DNA of 6,154 bases from DASZXJ01 sp035545895 (GTDB lineage Bacteria > Planctomycetota > Phycisphaerae > Tepidisphaerales > Tepidisphaeraceae), in contig DASZXJ010000054.1 of NCBI GenBank assembly GCA_035545895.1, positions 1 to 6,154 of the forward strand, in the 5' to 3' direction. Below the pieces are notes generated by a model, which saw only the letters and a list, made by a program, of their open reading frames with translations, did not search any database and was not told the origin of the DNA. Positions within the stretch are counted from its first letter, which is position 1. The number at the start of each line of letters is the position of its first letter. Shown here piece after piece: positions 1 to 4,822 of this stretch. The translations under genes were made by a program, and so were the position numbers.

Positions 1-299
1 CGTGGCAATATGTGCGGGATGAACGTCAGCGGGTGGCGCAAGAACTGGAGCAAATGGGCTGGCAGGTGCTGCCGAGCAAGGCCAATTTCATTCTGGCTGG
101 TGCTCCGAATGGCCGGGCACGCGAGGCGTATCAGGGTCTCAAACAGCAGGGCATTCTGGTCCGCTTTTTCGACAAGCCGGGGCTGAATGACAAGTTGCGT
201 ATCACCATCGGCACCAGCCAGGAAAATAATGCGCTGCTCAGCGGTATCAAAGCACTCAATCTTGCCGATAAAACTGTAAAGGAGCCGCTTGCATTATGA
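1..299 (+). CDS. hisC: Histidinol-phosphate aminotransferase HisC, C-terminal part (5' end outside window)
   Basis: Only the last 98 or so residues are present; the frame is open from the first full codon (3-5) and ends with TGA at 297-299. HisC is a PLP-dependent class I/II aminotransferase that converts imidazole-acetol phosphate and glutamate to histidinol phosphate and 2-oxoglutarate in the cytoplasm. The visible part is the small C-terminal domain: a PSKANFIL segment, then GILVRFFDKPGLNDKLRITIG, the family signature near the C-terminus. Its arginine (codon 198-200) corresponds to the substrate-binding arginine of aminotransferases. The stop overlaps the hisB start in an ATGA (296-299), so translation is probably coupled. 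The GTG at 12 is internal, because the frame continues to the window edge. Other class I/II aminotransferases are possible in principle, but the signature and the hisB neighbour make HisC very likely. Confidence 0.93.
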   Translation, partial: WQYVRDERQRVAQELEQMGWQVLPSKANFILAGAPNGRAREAYQGLKQQGILVRFFDKPGLNDKLRITIGTSQENNALLSGIKALNLADKTVKEPLAL

Positions 300-892
300 A
301 CCGATCAGCCGAAATTTCGCGCCAAACCAAAGAGACGAAAATTCGCGTGGCGATCAATCTTGACGGCACCGGCTCTTCATCGGTCCACACCGGCGTCGGG
401 TTCTTTGATCACATGCTCGACCTGCTGGCGCGACATAGCCTGATCGATCTCACCGTCGAAGCCGAGGGCGATCTGGAAGTCGATGCTCACCACACGGTGG
501 AAGATGTGGGCATCGTTCTCGGGCAGGCCATCGAAAGGGCTCTGGGCGACAAGCGCGGCATCTTCCGATATGGCTGGGCCATCGTTCCAATGGATGAAAG
601 TCTGGCGCAGGTGGCGGTTGATTTATCCGGCCGGCCGGCGTTTGTCTTCAACGTGCAGTTCAAGGGCGCAACCATTGGCTCGTTTCCCGCGGAGCTGGTT
701 GACGAGTTTTTCAAAGCGCTTTCGACCAACGTGAAGATGAATCTGCACGTCAATGTTCCGTATGGCACGAACAATCACCACATTTCCGAAGCCATCTTCA
801 AAGCGACCGCCAAAGCGCTGCGGCAGGCCGTCAGTGCCGATCCACGCGCCGGCGATCAGGTGCCCAGCACCAAGGGAAGCTTAAATGGATGA
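296..892 (+). CDS. hisB: Imidazoleglycerol-phosphate dehydratase HisB
   Basis: This 198-residue protein has the usual length of the monofunctional IGPD enzyme, which dehydrates imidazole glycerol phosphate to imidazole acetol phosphate using bound Mn2+. It has the duplicated half-domain structure of the family. Seen motifs are FFDHM (residues 36-40), HHTVED (65-70), P-M-D-E-S (98-102), SGRP (111-114), LVDEFF (134-139) and HHISEA (161-166); the two HHxxE motifs carry the metal-binding histidines and glutamates. The C-terminus has the typical DPR...VPSTKG ending. ATG 296 overlaps the hisC stop by 4 bp, with AAAGGAG at 278-284 eleven bases upstream. HisC supplies the next step of the pathway. 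There is no N-terminal histidinol phosphatase domain, so this is not the bifunctional enterobacterial type. The gene looks intact. Confidence 0.97.
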   Translation: MNRSAEISRQTKETKIRVAINLDGTGSSSVHTGVGFFDHMLDLLARHSLIDLTVEAEGDLEVDAHHTVEDVGIVLGQAIERALGDKRGIFRYGWAIVPMDESLAQVAVDLSGRPAFVFNVQFKGATIGSFPAELVDEFFKALSTNVKMNLHVNVPYGTNNHHISEAIFKATAKALRQAVSADPRAGDQVPSTKGSLNG

Positions 893-1343
893 GGGAGATC
901 GGCAGATCGATCTGCTGTTCACGTTCTTGGCCAAACAAGATGTTCCTTGTCCTCAATGCGGCTATAACCTGCGCGCGCTCACAAGAGACATCTGTCCCGA
1001 ATGCGGCGATCAAATCAAACTGGGCGTGCAACTGGTCGAACCGCGCCAAGCGGCCGCCATCGCGGGATTGATCGGTTTATCGGCCGGAGCAGGATTTAAC
1101 GGACTTCTCATCCTTTACGTCTTCATCATGGACTTCGTCCGCGGACTTTCGGGTCAGGGGATGGGCATGTTCATTGTGACGAATGCCGGAGGCCTGATCG
1201 TAACCGGCGCTGCAACTACCATTTGGTTGCTGAACTGGCGCAAGATTCGAACTTTGCCTAAAGGCGTCCGATGGACGTTGGTTGGTGGATGCTGGTTGCT
1301 ATCGATAATCGATCTGTTTGTGTTTGCCCTGTTTATTCGATAG
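885..1343 (+). CDS. Small zinc-ribbon membrane protein of unknown function
   Basis: The 152-residue product has an N-terminal zinc ribbon: CPQC (Cys22, Cys25) followed by GYNLR, then CPEC (Cys37, Cys40), a four-cysteine set that should bind one Zn2+. Three hydrophobic stretches follow at about residues 56-85, 95-117 and 129-151, so it is probably an inner-membrane protein with a soluble zinc ribbon on one side. Proteins with a C-P-x-C-G-Y-N-L-R ribbon fused to a few membrane helices are frequent in planctomycete genomes, but I know of no assigned function. ATG 885 is preceded by AAGGGA (872-877) at good spacing and overlaps the hisB stop by 8 bp, so it is probably translated from the his mRNA. 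The second ATG at 889 is in another frame and opens a shorter ORF without the membrane segments. No role in histidine synthesis can be read from the sequence. Confidence 0.82.
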   Translation: MDEGDRQIDLLFTFLAKQDVPCPQCGYNLRALTRDICPECGDQIKLGVQLVEPRQAAAIAGLIGLSAGAGFNGLLILYVFIMDFVRGLSGQGMGMFIVTNAGGLIVTGAATTIWLLNWRKIRTLPKGVRWTLVGGCWLLSIIDLFVFALFIR

Positions 1344-1376
1344 CCCGACTCGTCACTGACGCATTTTCTTCATTGG

Positions 1377-2597
1377 TTAGATCGTCTTCATTTCATCAAA
1401 ACTTCCAACCACCGGCATCTTGCCAACCAGAGGTCGGGCGTAATCGATAAACTGCTGCGTGATGTTGTTGCCGTTATCGATGAATTCAGCTTCCATCTTC
1501 TTGGCCACTCGGGCGACGGTTTCGAGCGGAGTCAGGAACAGTTCCACGCCGTAATTCGCGCCGGGTTGGCGGCGCATGGCGACTGAACCGCTCTTGCCGG
1601 GTTCGGCGCTGTATCGCACCGCCATTTGCGCCACGAGGCGTGCTTCGAGGCAGTCCACCTCGCTGCGTACGCCGGGGAAACTCCGCTGGATATAACCAAA
1701 CGTATCCGCCCGCGCGCGGGGCGGCTTGCCGCCGGCGGGCGTGAGCTTGCGGCGAACCAGGTTGATCAGGTGGTCGCCCAACTCGCCGGAACCGGAAAGC
1801 TGGAGGTTGCCGTGCGCGTCTCGTTCGTGGGTCGACGCGAGGTATTCAAACCAGGTCTTGCCGGGGCTGACTTCTATGCCTTCGCTAACCGCGATCAGGC
1901 AACGTTTTTTCTTCGAAAAGATGCGATCCACATCGCCCAGAAGTTTTTCTTCGCTAATGGGGACTTCCGGCACGTAAATGAGATGCGGGCCGTCTTCTTC
2001 GTGCTGGCGCGCCAGGACCGCGGCGGCGGTGAGGTAGCCGGCGTTGCGACCCATCACCACGTCGATCTTGATGCCCGGCAGCGAACGGTTGTCGAAATTG
2101 TCGCCGATCATCGCGCAGGCGACGAACTTGGCGGCGGATGGATAGCCGGGACAGTGGTCGTGCACGCGCAGATCATTATCGATGGTCTTTGGAATATGGA
2201 AGACCTGCAGGTCGTAATTCGCCTGCTTGGCCAGTTCCGATACGATGCGCGCGGTGTCGGCCGAGTCGTTGCCGCCGATGTAGAAAAAATAGCGCACATC
2301 ATTTTTGGCAAACGTCTTGAAAATGCGTTCGCAATACGCCTGGTCCGGCTTGTCCCGGGTGGAACGTAACGCCGCGGCGGGGGTGTTGGCAATTCGCTCG
2401 CAAAGTTCTTCCGGAACGTTGTTCAATTCGATGAAATCTTCCTTGACGATTCCGCTGACACCGTGTCTGGCGCCCAGCAATTTGCCGATATGTCCATGTT
2501 TACGCGCTTCAAGGATAACGCCGACAAGCGATTGATTGATCACCGCGGTAGGACCGCCCGATTGGCCGATTACCGCGTTGCCTTTTACTTTGCTCAT
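1377..2597 (-). CDS. pfp: Pyrophosphate-dependent 6-phosphofructokinase (PPi-PFK)
   Basis: This 406-residue protein belongs to the phosphofructokinase family and phosphorylates fructose 6-phosphate to the 1,6-bisphosphate in glycolysis. Motifs in order are GQSGGPTAVIN (residues 11-21), GGNDS (108-112), PKTIDND (136-142, with the catalytic TIDND aspartates) and MGRNAG (182-187). Two residues that separate donor types both point to pyrophosphate: Asp111 where ATP enzymes have Gly in GGDGS, and Lys137 where ATP enzymes have Gly in PGTIDND. With PPi the reaction is reversible. I chose ATG 2597 (MSKVKGN) because homology begins there; the frame stays open to 2678, but the added 27 residues look non-homologous and cover the likely promoter. 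The ribosome site is weak (AAAGAG at 2609-2614). The gene converges on the zinc-ribbon gene (33 bp apart) and diverges from the Rrf2 gene. Donor use is inferred from residues, not tested. Confidence 0.92.
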   Translation of the reverse strand: MSKVKGNAVIGQSGGPTAVINQSLVGVILEARKHGHIGKLLGARHGVSGIVKEDFIELNNVPEELCERIANTPAAALRSTRDKPDQAYCERIFKTFAKNDVRYFFYIGGNDSADTARIVSELAKQANYDLQVFHIPKTIDNDLRVHDHCPGYPSAAKFVACAMIGDNFDNRSLPGIKIDVVMGRNAGYLTAAAVLARQHEEDGPHLIYVPEVPISEEKLLGDVDRIFSKKKRCLIAVSEGIEVSPGKTWFEYLASTHERDAHGNLQLSGSGELGDHLINLVRRKLTPAGGKPPRARADTFGYIQRSFPGVRSEVDCLEARLVAQMAVRYSAEPGKSGSVAMRRQPGANYGVELFLTPLETVARVAKKMEAEFIDNGNNITQQFIDYARPLVGKMPVVGSFDEMKTI

Positions 2598-2646
2598 GTT
2601 GATCCAAACTCTTTCTAAAAAGTCATGTTCCCCGGAGGTCGCTGCG

Positions 2647-2674
2647 ATAATAAAGATCGTTTGATCGGAATCAA
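2647..2674 (-). promoter_or_regulatory. Putative sigma70-type promoter of the PPi-PFK gene
   Basis: Read on the minus strand, TTGATT (2674-2669) and TATTAT (2652-2647) are separated by 16 bp. This is a good match to -35 and -10 boxes and would start transcription near 2640, giving a leader of about 43 bases before ATG 2597. The -35 box lies within a small inverted repeat, TTGAT-CGGA-ATCAA (2661-2674). The 18-bp palindrome at 2690-2707 begins 15 bp upstream of the -35 box. The call rests on consensus matching only. Confidence 0.45.
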
Positions 2675-2689
2675 GCAATGAGCGGTCGG

Positions 2690-2707
2690 GTAGGTGAATT
2701 CACCTAC
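2690..2707. promoter_or_regulatory. Perfect 18-bp palindrome, candidate operator for the Rrf2 regulator
   Basis: GTAGGTGAATTCACCTAC is identical to its own reverse complement over all 18 bases; the flanking bases (G2689, G2708) break the symmetry. It lies in the 176-bp divergent region between the PPi-PFK and Rrf2-family start codons. Dimeric winged-helix regulators bind such two-fold symmetric sites, and autoregulators usually bind beside their own gene, so this is the natural operator candidate. It sits upstream of both predicted -35 boxes rather than over them, which would fit activation or a shared promoter region as well as repression. The symmetry is seen directly; the binding protein is inferred. 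Confidence 0.6.
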
Positions 2708-2715
2708 GGCGTTGG

Positions 2716-2744
2716 TTGCGGGTGACTGTCAGCGGCATTAGGAT
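2716..2744 (+). promoter_or_regulatory. Weak candidate promoter of the Rrf2-family gene
   Basis: TTGCGG (2716-2721) and TAGGAT (2739-2744) are 17 bp apart, 30 bp before the proposed TTG start. Both boxes match the sigma70 consensus only partly (four of six positions in the -10). The palindrome at 2690-2707 ends 8 bp upstream of the -35 box, a position where a bound regulator could touch RNA polymerase. No better pair was seen between 2598 and 2773 on this strand. Confidence 0.25.
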
Positions 2745-2760
2745 TCCCACAGGTTTATTT

Positions 2761-2766
2761 GAGGAG
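2761..2766 (+). promoter_or_regulatory. Ribosome binding site that fixes a TTG start for the Rrf2 gene
   Basis: GAGGAG ends 7 bases before TTG 2774. A second in-frame TTG at 2759 overlaps this site and has no ribosome site of its own. The protein starting at 2774 begins MRLSKRTEYGLRA, the usual N-terminus of Rrf2 proteins, which supports 2774. Confidence 0.75.
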
Positions 2767-2773
2767 AACGAAC

Positions 2774-3211
2774 TTGCGGTTGTCCAAGCGGACGGAGTAT
2801 GGGCTGCGGGCGGTTGTGCAACTGGCGCGGCTCGGGCCTCGCCATTTTGTCCAATCCAAGGACCTCGCGCAGCAGGAACACATGCCAAACAAGTTTTTGG
2901 AGGCAGTTCTGCTCGCGCTAAGAAGAGGCGGCTTCCTGGAAAGCAAGGTCGGCAGCGGCGGGGGATATCAGTTGGCGCGCTCGCCTCGCGATATCAGCGT
3001 CGGCGATCTGGTTCGCCGATTGGAAGGCCGCCTCACCGTCCGCGAAAATTCGCCAACCAATGACTTTTCGCCCGGCGAGGTTGCTGTGCGCTTGCTCAAC
3101 GACCGGTTGACGAAAGCCACCGACGATGTGCTCGATGCGATGACCCTCGAGCAACTCGTTGAACATGTGAACAAGGCGGGAAATCTGCAACAGGCGATGT
3201 ATTACATATAG
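2774..3211 (+). CDS. Rrf2-family transcriptional regulator without cysteines
   Basis: The 145-residue product (TTG start) is a small winged helix-turn-helix DNA-binding protein of the Rrf2 family (IscR, NsrR, CymR and relatives). It shows the N-terminal RLSKRTEYGLRA helix (residues 2-13), a helix-turn-helix region at about 26-51 with the MPNKFLEAVL segment, the wing GSGGGYQLARSP (60-71) and ISVGDLVRRLEG (74-85), followed by a longer C-terminal helix for dimerisation. In IscR and NsrR three cysteines near residues 90-105 hold an Fe-S cluster; this protein has no cysteine at all, so it should not bind one in that way and may sense a small molecule or partner protein, as CymR does. It is transcribed away from the PPi-PFK gene, with a perfect palindrome between them. 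The family call is firm; the signal and targets are unknown. Confidence 0.9.
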   Translation: MRLSKRTEYGLRAVVQLARLGPRHFVQSKDLAQQEHMPNKFLEAVLLALRRGGFLESKVGSGGGYQLARSPRDISVGDLVRRLEGRLTVRENSPTNDFSPGEVAVRLLNDRLTKATDDVLDAMTLEQLVEHVNKAGNLQQAMYYI

Positions 3212-3296
3212 ATCGCGCAATCAAAGAGCTGTGTTACACAATTGAGGGTGATTCCTAATAGCCGCCGGCTCGGTACATGCCGATATTGTCTGGACC

Positions 3297-4055
3297 ATGC
3301 ATTTGGCAGCAGCCCTAATTTCGTTCGATACGGTCAATGGCCTCATTGAAGGTGGCGGCTATGCGATGCTGTTTGGACTGCTTTTCGCGTGCGGCCTGGG
3401 ATTGCCGCTGCCTGAGGATATTCCGCTGATCATTGCGGGCGCGCTCGTTGCCCGTGGCAATATGCACCTGTTTCCCGCTGCGATTGCCGCGTGGTGCGGC
3501 ATCATCGGCGGCGACATCATGCTCTACCAGCTTGGCAAAAGATTTGGGCTGGAAATCACCCGTGTTCGGTTTGTCGGCAAACATCTCACCCAGGCACGAA
3601 TCGAGCGCGTTGAGCGGATGTTCGATCAATATGGCGTGTTCGTTGTCGCGGTGGGACGGTTGTTTGCCGGCGTGCGCGGGGCGATGGTCGTGGCGGCAGG
3701 CGTGACGCGCTATAACTTCGTCAAATTCCTGATCGCCGACGGAATCGCCGCAATCTTCAGCGGCGGATTCTTCATGTTCGTCGGGCATTGGCTGGGTACG
3801 CGATTGAATGAAGGAACGATCGGCGAGATGAAGCACTATTTCATCGGCGGCGCGCTGATCATCGCGGCTTTGGGACTTGCATGGATACTCTGGCGCAAGC
3901 GCCAGGCCGAGGAACGAATGGAAAAGGCCGCCGCCACCGCCGAGCGGGTCGCCGAGAAAGCGAAAGTAAAACCGCCAACCGATTTGACGAACTCACCTGG
4001 CCCCTCTACCGTTGGGAAGAATCAAGGAAAGGAACCTCATGGCACTTCAGGCTGA
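3297..4055 (+). CDS. DedA-family integral membrane protein
   Basis: This 252-residue protein resembles the DedA (SNARE-associated/VTT domain) family, whose members include lipid flippases for undecaprenyl phosphate or phosphatidylethanolamine and are tied to envelope homeostasis. Seen features are a hydrophobic N-terminal stretch (about 21-52) with LGLPLPEDIPL (34-44), further hydrophobic segments at about 58-80, 112-136, 141-167 and 181-199, and GRLFAGVRGAM (120-130), matching the family's conserved G-R-x-x-P-x-x-R motif with both arginines (121, 127) but alanine in place of proline. A charged, lysine- and alanine-rich tail of about 50 residues (200-252) is probably cytoplasmic. No strong ribosome site precedes ATG 3297 (only GGA at 3292-3294); the internal ATG 3366 would cut into the first membrane segment. 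Its end overlaps the sod gene by 17 bp. The substrate cannot be told. Confidence 0.87.
   Translation: MHLAAALISFDTVNGLIEGGGYAMLFGLLFACGLGLPLPEDIPLIIAGALVARGNMHLFPAAIAAWCGIIGGDIMLYQLGKRFGLEITRVRFVGKHLTQARIERVERMFDQYGVFVVAVGRLFAGVRGAMVVAAGVTRYNFVKFLIADGIAAIFSGGFFMFVGHWLGTRLNEGTIGEMKHYFIGGALIIAALGLAWILWRKRQAEERMEKAAATAERVAEKAKVKPPTDLTNSPGPSTVGKNQGKEPHGTSG
3984..4012 (+). promoter_or_regulatory. Possible internal promoter for sod inside the DedA gene
   Basis: TTGACG (3984-3989, five of six consensus bases) is 17 bp from TACCGT (4007-4012, three of six). Transcription would begin near 4019, about 20 bases before the sod ATG. It would let sod be expressed apart from dedA. The -10 is poor, so this is only a candidate. 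Confidence 0.25.
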
Positions 4056-4650
4056 CCCCTTGCCGTATCCGTCGGACGCTCTCGAGCCGTCAATTGACAA
4101 ACAAACGATGGAAATCCATCACGGCAAGCATTACGCGACTTATGTGACGAACTATAACAAGGCACTCGAACAGGCGCCGCAACTCACGGGCAAACCGCTC
4201 GAGGAAGTTCTCGCCAACAACCTGGCTGCCGTGCCGGACGCGATCAAGACGGCCGTCCGCAACAACGGCGGCGGCGCTCTGAACCACGCGATCTTCTGGC
4301 AGATCATGGGTCCCAACGCCGGCGGCAAGCCGGTGGGCAACACCGCCAAAATCATCGATTCGACCTTCGGCTCGTTTGATTCCTTCAAGGAAAAATTCAA
4401 AGCCGCTGGCCTTGCGCGATTTGGCTCCGGTTGGGCCTGGCTTGTCAAAAAGGGTGACAAGTACGACATCATATCGACCGCCAATCAGGATTCACCGCTG
4501 ATGGAAGGGATCTTTCCCGTTTTCGGTGTGGACGTGTGGGAACACGCATACTACCTGAAATATCAAAACCGCCGGCCGGATTATCTCGATGCCTGGTGGA
4601 ATGTCGTGAATTGGAATGCGGTCGAGCAACGCCTCAATCGCGGGAAGTAA
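4039..4650 (+). CDS. sodA: Superoxide dismutase, Fe/Mn family, Mn type
   Basis: The 203-residue cytoplasmic enzyme dismutates superoxide to oxygen and hydrogen peroxide. All four metal ligands are seen: His27 (in MEIHH), His83 (in LNHAIFW), Asp165 and His169 (in DVWEHAYY). Tyr35 is the usual gateway tyrosine. Gln150 in TANQDSP is the outer-sphere glutamine at the position used by Mn enzymes; Fe enzymes carry theirs near residue 71 instead. The GGG-A-L-N-H stretch differs from the common Mn-type GG-H-A-N-H, so strict Mn use is probable but not certain. There is no signal peptide. I chose ATG 4039, behind AAGGAAAGGA (4024-4033); an in-frame TTG at 4012 adds nine residues with no homology. The gene overlaps the DedA gene by 17 bp and is followed by an intrinsic terminator at 4756. 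Confidence 0.96.
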   Translation: MALQADPLPYPSDALEPSIDKQTMEIHHGKHYATYVTNYNKALEQAPQLTGKPLEEVLANNLAAVPDAIKTAVRNNGGGALNHAIFWQIMGPNAGGKPVGNTAKIIDSTFGSFDSFKEKFKAAGLARFGSGWAWLVKKGDKYDIISTANQDSPLMEGIFPVFGVDVWEHAYYLKYQNRRPDYLDAWWNVVNWNAVEQRLNRGK

Positions 4651-4657
4651 AACTTTC

Positions 4658-4735
4658 AGCCACAGAGGTCACAAAGGACACAGAGTGAAGTTCTTGTTCA
4701 ATTTCTTCTCTGTGTCCTCGGTGTTCTCTGTGGCT
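4658..4735. repeat. Interrupted long inverted repeat, probable dispersed intergenic element
   Basis: Two pairs of perfect arms nest inside one another: AGCCACAGAG (4658-4667) with CTCTGTGGCT (4726-4735), and AGGACACAGAG (4675-4685) with CTCTGTGTCCT (4708-4718). Between them are two 7-base internal segments that pair only partly, and the loop is 22 bases. Each arm is also a tandem variant of an A-C-A-C-A-G-A-G unit. The element starts 7 bases after the sod stop, so it lies in the 3' UTR and can fold as a long RNA hairpin. Similar CACAGAGG-type repeats occur between genes in many environmental bacterial genomes; that this copy belongs to such a dispersed family is from memory and not shown by this window, which has one copy. 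It has no T-run and is not itself an intrinsic terminator. Confidence 0.7.
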
Positions 4736-4755
4736 AGTTGTTAATCGAGCTTATT

Positions 4756-4786
4756 AAGCCCACGGATCGCTATCCGTGGGCTTTTT
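4756..4786 (+). terminator. Rho-independent terminator after sod
   Basis: AAGCCCACGGAT (4756-4767) pairs perfectly with ATCCGTGGGCTT (4772-4783) around a CGCT loop, and the transcript ends in a run of five U (4782-4786). It is GC-rich and has the classical shape. It should end the dedA-sod transcript and separate it from the next gene, which starts 36 bp further on. Confidence 0.92.
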
Positions 4787-4787
4787 C

Positions 4788-4816
4788 TTGCGTGCAACCC
4801 AACATCATCGTACAAA
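4788..4816 (+). promoter_or_regulatory. Candidate promoter of the YhaM-like gene, possibly leaderless
   Basis: TTGCGT (4788-4793) and TACAAA (4811-4816) are separated by 17 bp, directly after the sod terminator. The -10 box ends only 6 bases before ATG 4823, so the transcript would begin at or next to the start codon. This fits the lack of any Shine-Dalgarno sequence there. The box matches are moderate. Confidence 0.35.
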
Positions 4817-4822
4817 CTCGCC

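Noticed and set aside
1344..1376. Gap between the convergent zinc-ribbon and PPi-PFK genes, examined for a shared terminator
   Set aside because: Only a tiny GTC-ACT-GAC dyad and a short T-rich stretch; no stem able to act as a terminator.
1626..2369. A 247-codon open frame on the + strand, antisense to the PPi-PFK gene
   Set aside because: Its translation shows no family motif and it lies wholly opposite a highly conserved enzyme gene; long antisense frames are expected in GC-rich coding sequence.
2598..2678. 27-residue N-terminal extension of the PPi-PFK gene from a start at 2678
   Set aside because: Family homology begins at MSKVKGN (2597), and the extension covers the best -10/-35 pair, so it is probably non-coding leader and promoter.
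2716..3063. 115-codon + strand frame overlapping the Rrf2 gene
   Set aside because: Low-complexity, arginine-rich translation in another frame of a clear Rrf2 gene; no ribosome site or homology.
3212..3296. Gap between the Rrf2 and DedA genes, examined for a promoter or terminator
   Set aside because: TTGAGG and TAATAG elements are present but not at usable spacing, and no convincing hairpin with a T-run was found.
3453..3464. 12-bp sequence CGTGGCAATATG also present at 1-12
   Set aside because: One such 12-mer match is expected by chance in about 6 kb; both copies are within unrelated coding sequences.
3315..3836. 173-codon frame on the - strand within the DedA gene
   Set aside because: Charged, histidine-rich translation typical of the complement of a hydrophobic membrane protein gene; no motif.
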